Assembly: GCA_014138095.1 (NCBI GenBank)
Contig: JACGXE010000002.1
Span: forward strand, 248,001 to 312,000
Direction of reading: 5' to 3'
From: Ochrobactrum sp. RH2CCR150
GTDB lineage: Bacteria > Pseudomonadota > Alphaproteobacteria > Rhizobiales > Rhizobiaceae
DNA length: 64,000 nt
In this document: positions 35,934-45,097 of the stretch, piece by piece
Layout of the letters: each line of letters begins with the position of its first letter
Position numbering within the stretch: position 1 is the stretch's first letter
Position numbers and translations under genes: made by a program
Notes under the pieces: model-generated
What the model saw: only the letters and a program-made list of their open reading frames with translations
What the model was told of the DNA's origin: nothing
The model's database searches: none

Positions 35934-36827
35934 ATGAGTTCGATCCGCAAAATCCGCAAAGCCGTTTTCCCTGTTGCCGGTCTCGGCACCCGGTTCCTTC
36001 CCGCCACCAAATCCATTCCGAAGGAAATGCTGACGGTCGTAGACAAGCCCGTCATCCAATATGTGGTCGATGAGGCGCGTGAGGCTGGCATCGAACATCT
36101 GATTTTCGTCACCGGACGCAACAAGGCGGTCATCGAAGATTATTTCGATGCGCAGGTCGAGTTGTATGCCACGCTTGCCGAACGCGGCAAAAAGGCCGAG
36201 CTTGATCATCTGCAGGATTTGCAGCCGCAGCCGGGCACGACGAGCTTCACCCGCCAGCAGGTTCCGCTGGGCCTTGGTCATGCTGTCTGGTGTGCCCGCG
36301 AGCTGGTCGGCGACGAGCCGTTCGCGCTTCTGCTGCCGGATATGGTAATGCAGTCGAAGAAGGGCTGCCTGGCCGAAATGGTCGAGCTTTACGAAAAGAC
36401 CGGCGGCAATGTCATCGCGGTGCAGGAATGCGACCCGGAAGAGGCGCATAAATACGGTATCGTCGGCAAGGGCAATGCAATCGGCTCCGGTTTCGAGATC
36501 ACCCAGATGGTTGAAAAGCCTGCCAAGGGCACCGCGCCGTCCAATCTCTACATCAATGGTCGCTATATTCTGCAGCCGGAAATTTTCGAGCTGCTGAGCA
36601 AGCAGGAAAAGGGTGCTGGCAACGAAATCCAGCTCACCGACGCGATGCTGAAACTGGCCGATGCGCAGAAGTTCTACGGCTTCGACTATCAGGGCCGCAC
36701 TTTCGATTGCGGTTCCAAGGCGGGCTTTATCGAGGCCAATGTCGCCTTCGCTCTGTGGCGTCAGGATATCCGCCCATCGGTGGAAGTTTCGATCAGCGAA
36801 TTGCTGGAAACGATCAAGCCTGCCTGA
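35934..36827 (+). CDS. galU: UTP-glucose-1-phosphate uridylyltransferase
   Basis: 297 residues. The nucleotide-binding start [20 protein letters not shown] and the [13 protein letters not shown] segment are diagnostic of bacterial GalU. It makes UDP-glucose for lipopolysaccharide, exopolysaccharide and cyclic glucan synthesis. The protein is complete and of normal length. A good terminator follows 25 bp after the stop. ATG preceded by GAGGAG. Confidence 0.96.
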   Translation: MSSIRKIRKAVFPVAGLGTRFLPATKSIPKEMLTVVDKPVIQYVVDEAREAGIEHLIFVTGRNKAVIEDYFDAQVELYATLAERGKKAELDHLQDLQPQPGTTSFTRQQVPLGLGHAVWCARELVGDEPFALLLPDMVMQSKKGCLAEMVELYEKTGGNVIAVQECDPEEAHKYGIVGKGNAIGSGFEITQMVEKPAKGTAPSNLYINGRYILQPEIFELLSKQEKGAGNEIQLTDAMLKLADAQKFYGFDYQGRTFDCGSKAGFIEANVAFALWRQDIRPSVEVSISELLETIKPA

Positions 36828-36851
36828 GATCGTTAGCCCGAAAATCTAAAA

Positions 36852-36880
36852 CCGCCTTCAGTCATGAGGGCGGTTTTTTT
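36852..36880 (+). terminator. Intrinsic terminator of galU
   Basis: CCGCC..TCA pairs with TGA..GGCGG, followed by seven T (36874-36880). Confidence 0.88.
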
Positions 36881-36886
36881 GTATGC

Positions 36887-36946
36887 AGAGCATTTCCAGC
36901 AAAAGTGCGAAGCGGTTTTGCGTTGGATAATGCGTAAAAGCAAATA
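36887..36946 (+). repeat. Short interspersed repeat, copy 1 (GAGCATTTCC element)
   Basis: About 60 bp beginning AGAGCATTTCCAGCAAAAGT and ending in an AATGCGTA..AAGCAAA segment; the ends are partly complementary (GCATTTCC against GGATAATGC). It matches the element at 42413-42471 at most positions. It lies just downstream of the galU terminator. Confidence 0.75.
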
Positions 36947-36950
36947 GCGT

Positions 36951-38561
36951 TTAGCGCTGCACTTTCACGCCGAGATAAATGCTGTTGGATTTATACTCGC
37001 GCTCCGAGATCTGGCTTGTCAGGAATTCGTGACGCAGGCGCGCATCGAGCCCCACAAAACGGTTGATCCAGTAGGTCGCGCCAATCTGTGCGCCTAGCGT
37101 ATAATCCGTGCCGGTGCCATCCTTGTTTGCGCGGATAAGCGCATCGACCCGGCCATTGAGGCTAAGATCTGACAGGACGCGATGTGTGACATCGAGGCTT
37201 GCGAATTGCAGCAGCGATCCGGCAATGCCCGGTGTGGTGGACATATCCACGGTGGTTTGCGAATAAAGCCGCACATCGGTGCCGCGCAACGGTGACCAGT
37301 TGAGTGCGGCATTGATCGACGGTCCGCTGACAGCACCAAGACGGTCGTCGTCGCTGGTGGCGCGCATATAACCGGCGGCGAACTCTCCGTTCAGCTTCTC
37401 TCCCATGTCGACCATCAGGCCGCCGCGCAGCGCAAATTGCGATCCACTGCGTTCATAGCCGTTGCTATCCACGCGCTCATCGAAAATGCGTTTGCCCAGT
37501 TCGACTTCGGCAAAAGGCTTGATGGCTTGCGACACGGAGAAACCACCGCGCAGCGTGATGCTGGCATAGGTGTTATCACGATCCTTCTGGCTGACGGTTC
37601 CGCCGGAAGGCAGTTCTGCATCGCCATACATGTCGTGTTCGACGCGGCCCGTGGCGCGCCCGAAAACAAGCCCGGTATCGTGTTCGACGCCGAGACTGCC
37701 GTTAAATGTGTGAACCAGCGGACGCTTCAAGGCGTCGACGACACCATTCGGGTTGGAGGCGCTTTCACGCCGCAGCCTGTACCCCGCGCCGGTATTGACC
37801 GTGGTCTGATCCGTCAGGTCGAGGCGCAGATTGCCTTGAATGTCGATCTGCGGTTCGTTCACATCCTGACCGGAGATGGATTTGCTCATCGTGCCCGATG
37901 CATCGAGCGTCGCCTGATGCCGCGCCCAGTCGGACTGCGCATTGAGCCGCAACGTGGTTTCGGAAAGGACGGAACTGGAGCCGGTGGGGCTATTATCACC
38001 ATTCGATGTCGCGCGGATGCCTTGTTCAAGCGACGGGCGTAGCACGAAAGATCCGGCACGCATGCCAACCGGCGCAAAGGGATCGGCCTCTTGTGTCGGA
38101 CCGCGCCCCTGTTCCGGCGTTTGGCGCGTGTTTTCACGCTGTACGCGTCCGCTATCGCTATCCGCTTCGCTGGTTATTGCACCAACGCGCATGGTGTCGG
38201 GCTGGAGGGCCTGCTGATCCTGTGCCTGCGCAGCCGGATTTGGCTGCGGCTGTGCATCAGCTGCGGCGGCATTGTCCTGCGTCGGTGCATAGAATGCGTC
38301 GGAACCGTCATCGCCACTGCCGGTGGTGCCAGCATTGTCGGAACGGCCGGGCGCGGCCAGCCCTCGCGTGGCAAGCGTATCCGGCGAAGAGGCGGAAAGC
38401 ACATCTTCCGGGACACTGCCGCGAAGATAGGCGTCCTGAGCATGCGAGAGGGAAGGGAGGATAGCCATCGCCGCACCCGCCAGAAACAGGCTTCTCAGCC
38501 TGCTGGCAATGGGCGTCGAACCGCCGGATAGGGGCTTGGCAAATGGCATATGTAATTTCAA
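36951..38561 (-). CDS. Outer-membrane beta-barrel protein (BBP2-type)
   Basis: 536 residues. A signal peptide ends near residue 41 (LSHA), then comes a low-complexity Ala/Gln/Asp-rich region (about 60-165), and the rest alternates hydrophobic and polar residues in strands typical of a large beta-barrel, ending in LGVKVQR. The family (putative beta-barrel porin 2) often accompanies polysaccharide genes in Rhizobiales. An internal Met at residue 5 is a possible start. No further function can be assigned. Confidence 0.75.
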   Translation of the reverse strand: MKLHMPFAKPLSGGSTPIASRLRSLFLAGAAMAILPSLSHAQDAYLRGSVPEDVLSASSPDTLATRGLAAPGRSDNAGTTGSGDDGSDAFYAPTQDNAAAADAQPQPNPAAQAQDQQALQPDTMRVGAITSEADSDSGRVQRENTRQTPEQGRGPTQEADPFAPVGMRAGSFVLRPSLEQGIRATSNGDNSPTGSSSVLSETTLRLNAQSDWARHQATLDASGTMSKSISGQDVNEPQIDIQGNLRLDLTDQTTVNTGAGYRLRRESASNPNGVVDALKRPLVHTFNGSLGVEHDTGLVFGRATGRVEHDMYGDAELPSGGTVSQKDRDNTYASITLRGGFSVSQAIKPFAEVELGKRIFDERVDSNGYERSGSQFALRGGLMVDMGEKLNGEFAAGYMRATSDDDRLGAVSGPSINAALNWSPLRGTDVRLYSQTTVDMSTTPGIAGSLLQFASLDVTHRVLSDLSLNGRVDALIRANKDGTGTDYTLGAQIGATYWINRFVGLDARLRHEFLTSQISEREYKSNSIYLGVKVQR

Positions 38562-38702
38562 ACCGTTGCAACGTGGTAGATGAACGGTAAAGGCACATGG
38601 TTAATTCTTGGTTGCCATTGCCCGCGTTGCCGAGCGAAAGCAATTATTTATCGGCAATAAAAGCTTGGACAACGGACAGCGAAGAGGCTAACGCTTTCGA
38701 CC

Positions 38703-39704
38703 ATGGAAAAGCTCGATCAGACCCAGATTTCGACGGGTGCGGAAGCGGCCATCGCTTCGGCGCTCCGGACCATTAGAACCGAAAACGAAGGCCTCGCCGC
38801 GCTTGAACAAGCGCTTGGCAACGGCTTGTCCGGCCCTTTCACGGAGGCTGTGAATCAGATCATTGCCGCCAAGGGGCGTCTGGTCGTCACGGGCGTCGGC
38901 AAGAGCGGTCATATCGGCGCGAAGCTTGCCGCCACTTTTGCCTCGACGGGAACGGCGGCGTTTTTCGTGCATTCGGCGGAAGCCAATCACGGCGATCTTG
39001 GCATGATCGACCGCGACGATGTGATTCTGGCGATTTCCTGGTCTGGTGAAACGGCAGAGCTGAAGGGCGTCGTCAATTATTCGCAGCGCTTTCGCATTCC
39101 GCTGATTGCAATCACCTCGCGTGAGGATTCGGCGCTCGGTCGTGCGGCCAATATCGCGCTTATATTGCCCAAGACGGCGGAAGCCTGCCCGCATGGTCTG
39201 GCGCCGACGACATCGACCATGTTGCAGCTGGCCATCGGCGATGCGCTGGCGATAGCGCTTCTGGAAGCCCGCGGTTTTACGCCGAGCGATTTCAAGACCT
39301 TCCATCCCGGCGGATCGCTGGGTGCGAGCCTTATCCATATCCGCGATATCATGCATCGTGGCGACCGCATCCCGCTGGTGCCGGTCGGCACCGCCATGGT
39401 GGACGCGATGAAAGTGCTGGCGCAAAAGAGTTTTGGCTGCGTGGTCGTGGTTGATGATAACGGCGAACTGGCCGGTATCGTTACAGACGGCGATATTTCG
39501 CGCAATCTGCATCGCAGTCTTGCGGAACTGGCGGTTGATGACATCATGACCCGCAAGCCCAAGACGGTCGACCAGAATATGCTGGCAACCGCCGCGCTCA
39601 ACGCCATCAACGAAAACCATATTGGCGCACTGATCGTGGTCGAGGACAACCGCCCGGTCGGCCTCGTGCATTTCCACGATCTGCTGCGGATCGGGGCTGC
39701 CTGA
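38703..39704 (+). CDS. kdsD: D-arabinose-5-phosphate isomerase (KpsF/GutQ family)
   Basis: 333 residues: a SIS sugar-isomerase domain (about 35-190) with GVGKSGHIGAKLAATFASTG and the HSAEANHGDLGMI segment, then a tandem pair of CBS domains (about 215-330). It converts ribulose-5-phosphate to arabinose-5-phosphate, the first step to KDO in lipopolysaccharide. Standard length and domain order. An octamer-repeat palindrome begins right after its stop. Confidence 0.93.
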   Translation: MEKLDQTQISTGAEAAIASALRTIRTENEGLAALEQALGNGLSGPFTEAVNQIIAAKGRLVVTGVGKSGHIGAKLAATFASTGTAAFFVHSAEANHGDLGMIDRDDVILAISWSGETAELKGVVNYSQRFRIPLIAITSREDSALGRAANIALILPKTAEACPHGLAPTTSTMLQLAIGDALAIALLEARGFTPSDFKTFHPGGSLGASLIHIRDIMHRGDRIPLVPVGTAMVDAMKVLAQKSFGCVVVVDDNGELAGIVTDGDISRNLHRSLAELAVDDIMTRKPKTVDQNMLATAALNAINENHIGALIVVEDNRPVGLVHFHDLLRIGAA

Positions 39705-39780
39705 TTAAGGGAGTAGGGGAATAAGGCAGTAAGGGAGTATGTTGACGAAGAGGGCATGACATACTGCCCTATTCCCCTAA
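39705..39780. repeat. Octamer-repeat palindromic element, copy 1
   Basis: Left arm: four tandem octamers of the form RGGNRRTA (39708-39739: AGGGAGTA, GGGGAATA, AGGCAGTA, AGGGAGTA). Right arm: the complementary form TACTGCCC TATTCCCC (39762-39777). The arms can fold into a hairpin with several registers. The right end includes the nfeD stop codon. A longer copy lies at 41266-41345. Confidence 0.8.
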
Positions 39781-40238
39781 ACCGCCACTTCTATCTCTAG
39801 CGAAACCGGATCGAAGGCCACGACACGAACTTCTGTTCCTGCGGGCAGGTCCGGTCCTTTCACACGCCATGTCGTATCGTTGATACGAATGCGTCCGCGC
39901 CCATTGATGATAGGCTCGGTCAGTGTCGTGCGCTGGCCAACGAGTTGTTCACCGCGCCGGTTGAGCAGAGGCTCGTCCTGGTTGTCACTCCTCGAGCCGA
40001 AGAAGCGGCGGCCTGCCAGTGCGAAAACGACTGACAGAACAAGAAAAACAACCAGCTGGAACTGCCAGCCAAAGCCGGTGGCCGATGACAGGAGGAAGGC
40101 TATACCTCCGGTCACCAGTGCTGCGAGGCCGAACCAGATGAAGAAAATGCCGGGCGCCAGAATTTCCAGAATGAGCAGGACCAGTCCCAGAACCAGCCAG
40201 CTATAAATGCCAAGTCCGGACAGAAGTTCGATAATCAT
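39777..40238 (-). CDS. NfeD-family membrane protein
   Basis: 153 residues: two or three membrane segments (about 10-75) followed by a soluble beta-rich OB-fold domain (about 90-150). NfeD proteins work with SPFH/stomatin-type proteins in membrane microdomains and protein quality control. The SPFH gene ends 17 bp upstream on the same strand, so the two form an operon. The stop codon lies in the octamer palindrome. Confidence 0.87.
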   Translation of the reverse strand: MIIELLSGLGIYSWLVLGLVLLILEILAPGIFFIWFGLAALVTGGIAFLLSSATGFGWQFQLVVFLVLSVVFALAGRRFFGSRSDNQDEPLLNRRGEQLVGQRTTLTEPIINGRGRIRINDTTWRVKGPDLPAGTEVRVVAFDPVSLEIEVAV

Positions 40239-40255
40239 GGCGCTCCGTCCTTGTT

Positions 40256-41248
40256 TTAGCTGCGGTTGGTCGGCGGAACGCTACGCGGACGCGACAGGCC
40301 CGGCGATGGCGGTGTCGGATCGACAGGCTTGCTGCCGTCGCCGAATACTTCCCGCGCGATGGCGCCAATACCGCCGAGCGAACCGATGAGCGAGCTTGCC
40401 TCCAGCGGCATCAGCACGACCTTCTGGTTCTTGGCGCTGGCAATATTGCTCAGCGCTTCGGTGTATTTCTGTGCCACGAAGTAGTTGAGCGCCTGCACAT
40501 TGCCGTTGGAAACGGCGTCCGACACCAGTGTCGTGGCCTTTGCCTCGGCCTCGGCCAGACGCTCGCGGGCTTCTGCTTCGCGCTTCGCGGCTTCCAGCTT
40601 GCCTTCGGCTTCGAGAATTTGAGACTGCTTCTGGCCCTCGGCACGCAGAATTTGCGCGTTGCGGTCGCCTTCGGCTTCCAGAACCTGTGCGCGCTTGTCG
40701 CGCTCCGCCTTCATCTGGCGAGCCATCGAGGTGACGATATCTGCCGGCGGATTGATATCCTTGATTTCCACGCGGGTCATCTTGATGCCCCACGGGTGGG
40801 CCGCTTCGTCAACCACTCGCAGCAGGCGATCATTGATCGCATCGCGGTTGGAAAGCAATTCGTCGAGGTCCATCGAACCCATGACCGTACGGATATTGGT
40901 CATGGTGAGGTTGAGGATCGCATATTGCAGGTTGGCGACCTGATAGGCTGCCTGCGCCGCGTTCAGCACCTGATAGAAGGCAACGCCGTCGACGCCGACA
41001 ATGGCGTTATCGCGGGTGATGACTTCCTGTGTCGGAACGTCCAGCACCTGCTCCATCATATTGAGGCGCGCGCCGATCCGGTCGAAGAAGGGAACGATCA
41101 GGTTCAAGCCCGGATTGAGCGTGCGCGTATAGCGGCCGAAACGTTCCACCGTATAGTTGAAACCCTGCGGCACCGTCTTGATACCTGCAAAGAGTGTCGC
41201 CAGAACCAGCGCAGCCAGAATAAGCAGCGTGATGTCGAAACCTGTCAT
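40256..41248 (-). CDS. SPFH/Band 7 (stomatin-like) protein
   Basis: 330 residues: one N-terminal membrane anchor (about 4-24), then the SPFH domain ([22 protein letters not shown]), then a long Ala/Glu/Lys-rich coiled coil (about 180-250) and a short proline-rich tail. It resembles QmcA, which assembles into membrane-bound rings and modulates FtsH-type proteolysis. Paired with nfeD in an operon. Both ends of the pair are bordered by octamer-repeat palindromes. Confidence 0.9.
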   Translation of the reverse strand: MTGFDITLLILAALVLATLFAGIKTVPQGFNYTVERFGRYTRTLNPGLNLIVPFFDRIGARLNMMEQVLDVPTQEVITRDNAIVGVDGVAFYQVLNAAQAAYQVANLQYAILNLTMTNIRTVMGSMDLDELLSNRDAINDRLLRVVDEAAHPWGIKMTRVEIKDINPPADIVTSMARQMKAERDKRAQVLEAEGDRNAQILRAEGQKQSQILEAEGKLEAAKREAEARERLAEAEAKATTLVSDAVSNGNVQALNYFVAQKYTEALSNIASAKNQKVVLMPLEASSLIGSLGGIGAIAREVFGDGSKPVDPTPPSPGLSRPRSVPPTNRS

Positions 41249-41265
41249 TGTCTAACCCTTATCCG

Positions 41266-41345
41266 TTAGGGGAGTAGGTGAGTAGGGGAATAAGGGAGTA
41301 TGAAAACCTATTCCCTTACTGCCTTATTCCCCTATTCCCTTATAT
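41266..41345. repeat. Octamer-repeat palindromic element, copy 2
   Basis: Left arm of four octamers at 41269-41300 (GGGGAGTA, GGTGAGTA, GGGGAATA, AGGGAGTA), an 8-base centre, and a right arm of four complementary octamers at 41309-41340 (TATTCCCT, TACTGCCT, TATTCCCC, TATTCCCT). Nearly the whole element is self-complementary. It lies between the SPFH gene start and the hemH stop. Confidence 0.82.
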
Positions 41346-42385
41346 TACACCCAACCCAGCAATTCGCGCCGTACCATCGTTTCGATAACCTTCATGCCTT
41401 CCTCGCTATCGTTGAGGCAAGGGATGTGGCTGAAATTCTCGCCGCCGTTTTCATGGAAAAGATGGGCGGCTTCATTACCGATCTCGTCAACCGTTTCCAG
41501 ACAGTCCACGACAAATCCCGGATTGAGCACCGCAACGGATTTGACGCCCTGTTTCGCCAGATTTTCCACGGTCTCGTCCGTGTAAGGCTGGAGCCATTCC
41601 TCCGGCCCGAAACGGGACTGGAAGGTAGAGCGGAACTGGTTTTCGTCCATTCCAAGCCGGATGCGCAAAAGGCGCGAGGTTTCCAGACATTGTTCGCGAT
41701 AAGGATCGCCCTTGTCGGAATAGCTTTTCGGAATGCCGTGATAGGAGGCCAGAATCACTTCCGGTTTGAAGGAAAGCGTTGCGAGATGGCTTTCAATGGA
41801 ACGCGCCAGCGCTTCGATATAAACCGGTTCCGACTCGTAAGACGGAATGGTGCGGCTAGCGGGCATGAAGCGCTTTTTCATCAGCGCTTCGAAGAACTTG
41901 TCGTTCACCGTCGCGGTCGTGGTGGCCGAATATTGCGGGTAGAGCGGGAACACGACGATACGCTCGCAGCCCTGTTGCAGCAGTCGGTCAGTCACGCTTT
42001 CGATGGACGGCTGGCCATAGCGCATCGCCCAGTCCACGACCACGTTGGGAATGTCTGCGAGTGCAGTGCTAAGCTTTTCGCCTTGAGCGCGCGTAAAGGT
42101 GCGCAGCGGCGATTCATTCTTTTCGTGGTTCCAGATGCGGTCGTACAGCTTGCCCGAACGCTTGGGGCGCGTGTTGAGCACGATGCCGTAGAGAATCGGA
42201 TACCAGAACAGGCGCGACCACTCGATCACGCGGCGGTCAGACAGAAACTCGGCAAGATAGCGCCGCATCGGGGCGTAACTCGTGCCGTCCGGCGTCCCCA
42301 GATTGACCAGCAGAACCCCGACTTTGGGCAGTTTCGCTTGCGCGGACTGATCTGGGTTCTGGTGTACTGTATCAATCTTGCTCAT
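41345..42385 (-). CDS. hemH: Ferrochelatase
   Basis: 346 residues from the ATG at 42385; a longer frame upstream runs through a repeat and is rejected. Family features include VGVLLVNLGTPDGT at the start, the LASYHGIPKSY segment with the metal-site His, and NPGFVVDCLETVDEI near the end. It inserts ferrous iron into protoporphyrin IX, the last step of heme synthesis, as a peripheral inner-membrane enzyme. No iron-sulfur Cys cluster is evident. Confidence 0.95.
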   Translation of the reverse strand: MSKIDTVHQNPDQSAQAKLPKVGVLLVNLGTPDGTSYAPMRRYLAEFLSDRRVIEWSRLFWYPILYGIVLNTRPKRSGKLYDRIWNHEKNESPLRTFTRAQGEKLSTALADIPNVVVDWAMRYGQPSIESVTDRLLQQGCERIVVFPLYPQYSATTTATVNDKFFEALMKKRFMPASRTIPSYESEPVYIEALARSIESHLATLSFKPEVILASYHGIPKSYSDKGDPYREQCLETSRLLRIRLGMDENQFRSTFQSRFGPEEWLQPYTDETVENLAKQGVKSVAVLNPGFVVDCLETVDEIGNEAAHLFHENGGENFSHIPCLNDSEEGMKVIETMVRRELLGWV

Positions 42386-42412
42386 GAGCCGACTCCTATC
42401 CCGCTGGAAAAT

Positions 42413-42471
42413 AGAGCATTTCCAGCAAAAGTGTGAAACGGTTTTACGCGGGAAATGCGTAGTAAGCAAAG
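42413..42471 (+). repeat. Short interspersed repeat, copy 2 (GAGCATTTCC element)
   Basis: AGAGCATTTCCAGCAAAAGT followed by a GAAACGGTTTTACGCGGGAAATGCGTA stretch. Its ends GCATTTCC and GGAAATGC are exact complements. It matches the copy at 36887-36946 and lies just upstream of hemH. Confidence 0.78.
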
Positions 42472-42515
42472 GCCAGAAAAAGCGGCAAATTACAATCCTG
42501 ACAATTGCAGACAAC

Positions 42516-42556
42516 AAAAAATTCAAGCGGCGCGAGCATCGCCCGCGCCGCTTGAA
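42516..42556 (-). terminator. Intrinsic terminator of omp10
   Basis: Perfect 13-bp stem TTCAAGCGGCGCG / CGCGCCGCTTGAA with a 9-base loop, followed on the minus strand by a run of six T. Confidence 0.92.
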
Positions 42557-42581
42557 CTGGAATGGATATTACGTTTCGCTT

Positions 42582-42962
42582 TTAGCTGGTTGCGCGGCGG
42601 GACAGCGAGAAGCGCGAGCCTGCCGACGAGGTGCAGTTCAGCTGGTTTTGCGAAACCAGAGCGCAATTGACCTTGGATGAGGTGCCGCGCACGATCGAGC
42701 GCATGTCGATTTCAACGAGCTGTGGCGACTGATAGCGATAGTTGCCTTCGGCCAGCCGTTCATTGGTATCGGTGGTGCGGGTTTCAAAGATGCCGCCGTT
42801 GAACGACGACACGATGCCGTTTGGATCGACCCAGCTGCCTTCGATACCGCTTGGTGCGCGGGAGACAGTTGGAACATTGCCGCCGACCGGTCCGGTCGTT
42901 TCGCAAGCCGCCAGCACAAGCGACATGACGGCAAGTGGGGCAACGATGCGGAAGCTTTTCAT
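42582..42962 (-). CDS. omp10: Outer-membrane lipoprotein Omp10
   Basis: 126 residues from the ATG at 42962. The signal ends in a lipobox LVLAAC with the lipidated Cys at residue 20. The mature part closely follows Brucella Omp10 as I remember it, including GIEGSWVDPNGI, SSFNGGIFETRTTDTNE and the C-terminal SSAGSRFSL, with several substitutions. It is a surface-exposed minor lipoprotein and a known antigen in Brucella. This gene is the main taxonomic clue in the window. Confidence 0.93.
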   Translation of the reverse strand: MKSFRIVAPLAVMSLVLAACETTGPVGGNVPTVSRAPSGIEGSWVDPNGIVSSFNGGIFETRTTDTNERLAEGNYRYQSPQLVEIDMRSIVRGTSSKVNCALVSQNQLNCTSSAGSRFSLSRRATS

Positions 42963-43101
42963 GTCCAATCTCTCTCCAAATGGGGATAATGACTTGTGAT
43001 GAATCGAAACTTACACGAAAACAAGTCCCGAATGTGAGGATTGGCCGCCAGACTTGTTAATTTATTGGTAATGATGCAAAATCGCCGCGCAGATGGCGGT
43101 G

Positions 43102-43419
43102 TTAGGCCGTGAATATCAGCCCGAAAGATATAAGCATCAGCATGATAAGCAGGCTTGCCGACCACTTGTTCGCGCGACTGATCAGGGCGTTGCGTGTCGG
43201 ATTGTTCTTGACGGCTCCATAGGAGGCGAGGGACTTCGCCGTCTGATAGATGGCCAGATAGACGACCATCGAAACAAGGCCAATCGTCCATCCAGTTTGC
43301 ACAAGCTGGCTTGGATGTCCCGGCACACCCAGAATCCACGGCAGGATCAGCAGCCCGCAGAGCAATGCCACGAGATCGGGAAAGCGGTCTGCCGCTATGC
43401 GTCTTAATTGACCGGGCAT
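43102..43419 (-). CDS. Small integral membrane protein
   Basis: 105 residues with three hydrophobic segments (about 12-32, 43-62, 87-104) and a positive loop between the second and third. No family recognised. It lies downstream of homospermidine synthase on the same strand, separated from it by a hairpin, so joint transcription is uncertain. Confidence 0.6.
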   Translation of the reverse strand: MPGQLRRIAADRFPDLVALLCGLLILPWILGVPGHPSQLVQTGWTIGLVSMVVYLAIYQTAKSLASYGAVKNNPTRNALISRANKWSASLLIMLMLISFGLIFTA

Positions 43420-43460
43420 TTTGGGGAAATCACATCAATTTCGTTCGAAATGCTGAGACG

Positions 43461-43484
43461 CAAAGGCCCGGTCAATGCCGGGCC
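43461..43484 (-). terminator. Hairpin after homospermidine synthase
   Basis: 7-bp stem GGCCCGG / CCGGGCC with a 6-base loop, followed on the minus strand by only TTT. A weak terminator. Confidence 0.55.
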
Positions 43485-43497
43485 CTGCTTTGTTTCA

Positions 43498-44943
43498 TCA
43501 GCGCACGAGCACGTTGCGGAACTGCCATGGGTCTTTGGTGTCGAGGTCTTCCTCGAACAGATGACCGCGACCTTCAAGGGGCGTCCAGTCGGTGTAATAG
43601 CCTTTGACCGGACCCAGATACTGCATCTGGACGTCGAGGCAGCGGCGATAGTCGATCTCGTCGGTTTCGACGATGCCGCTGTTCGGGTTTTCAAGCGCCC
43701 AGACCATACCGGCCAGAACGGCGGACGAAACCTGCAAGCCGGTTGCGTTCTGATAGGGCGCAAGCTTGCGCGCTTCCGCGACAGTCAGCTGCGAACCGTA
43801 CCAGTAGGCGTTCTTGTCATGACCATAGAGCAGAACGCCCAGTTCGTCCGAACCGTCGAGGATTTCGGCTTCCTCGAGCACATGCTGGACAGGTTGGGCT
43901 TTGCCGCCCGCGCCGAACATTTCGTCCAGCGAGAGAATGGCGTCATTGCTCGGATGATAGGCATAATGACACGTCGGGCGGTAGTCGAGCTTGCCCTTCT
44001 TGTCCCGCACGGTGAAGAAATCGGAGATCGAGATCGCTTCGTTATGGGTGACGAGCAGGCCGAATTGCGCGCCGAGCGTTGGGCACCACGTGCGGATACG
44101 CGTATTGCCGCCGGGCTGTTCAAGGAAAATCGCCGCCTTCGTGCCCTTCTTCTGCTTGCGCGCATTCTTCGGCTTCCACTTTTCGTGGCTGCCCCAGCCG
44201 AGTTCGGCAGGCTGCAAGCCTTCGGAAATGAAGCCTTCCACGGACCAGGTATTCCAGAACGTGTTGAACGGCTTTGGTTCCTTGGCGCGCTGTGTATCGC
44301 GTTCGGCGACGTGCACACCCTTCACGCCAGCCTTTTTCATCAGCTTGGCCCAACCGTTGCGGTCATCTGCCGCCGGTTCGGTGAAGTCGAGCTTGAGTTC
44401 AGTTGCCAGATCGACAAGCGCTTTCTTGACGAACCACGACACCATGCCCGGATTGGCGCCGCAGCACGCAACGGCGGTCGGGCCGCCGGGATTCTTGCGC
44501 TTTTCGGCCAGCAGGGTTTCGCGCAGCGCATAATTGGTGCGCGCGGCATTATCCGCCTTGGCGTCGAAATAGAAGCCAAGCCACGGCTCGACAACGGTGT
44601 CGATATAAAGCGCGCCGTTCTTGCGGCTATAGTGCATCAGATCGACGGAACCGGTATCAACCGACAAATTGACGACAAATGCCTGTCCTTCCGCACCTTT
44701 CAGGAACGGATCCAGCACTTCTGCGTAATTGTCCTTGGTGATCGCCTGCTTGACGAAACGAATGCCTTTGTCGTCAAGAATCTGGCGGTTCTTCTCGCTC
44801 GGGTCGATCACGACCATCCGCGATTTGTCGAATTTGAAATGACGCTCTATCAGCGGCAGGGTACCGCGCCCGATCGACCCAAAGCCGATCATGATTACGG
44901 GGCCGGTGATCTCGCTATAGACTTGCCATTTCGCTTTCGCCAT
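43498..44943 (-). CDS. hss: Homospermidine synthase
   Basis: 481 residues. The NAD-binding fold MIGFGSIGRG lies at 18-27; the domain VACCGANPGMVSWFVKKAL and the overall length match bacterial homospermidine synthase of the Blastochloris type. It makes sym-homospermidine from putrescine by NAD-dependent aminobutyl transfer. This polyamine is typical of Rhizobiales. Monocistronic or followed by the small membrane gene. Confidence 0.93.
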   Translation of the reverse strand: MAKAKWQVYSEITGPVIMIGFGSIGRGTLPLIERHFKFDKSRMVVIDPSEKNRQILDDKGIRFVKQAITKDNYAEVLDPFLKGAEGQAFVVNLSVDTGSVDLMHYSRKNGALYIDTVVEPWLGFYFDAKADNAARTNYALRETLLAEKRKNPGGPTAVACCGANPGMVSWFVKKALVDLATELKLDFTEPAADDRNGWAKLMKKAGVKGVHVAERDTQRAKEPKPFNTFWNTWSVEGFISEGLQPAELGWGSHEKWKPKNARKQKKGTKAAIFLEQPGGNTRIRTWCPTLGAQFGLLVTHNEAISISDFFTVRDKKGKLDYRPTCHYAYHPSNDAILSLDEMFGAGGKAQPVQHVLEEAEILDGSDELGVLLYGHDKNAYWYGSQLTVAEARKLAPYQNATGLQVSSAVLAGMVWALENPNSGIVETDEIDYRRCLDVQMQYLGPVKGYYTDWTPLEGRGHLFEEDLDTKDPWQFRNVLVR

Positions 44944-45097
44944 TTTCTTCCTCTGTGTAAACCGCTCAAATTTGCGGTGTTTCGCTCTGTTACCGTTCGT
45001 CGGCAGGTTTGAAACCGCAACAATAACACAACTTCATACAAAGAAAGAAACGTCACAGCCCTATGACATGCAGACGTGTTTAACGCATTTTAGGAAT

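Noticed and set aside
43408..45012. Open frame of 534 codons opposite homospermidine synthase
   Set aside because: The minus-strand protein has clear family motifs along its whole length; the plus-strand frame has none.
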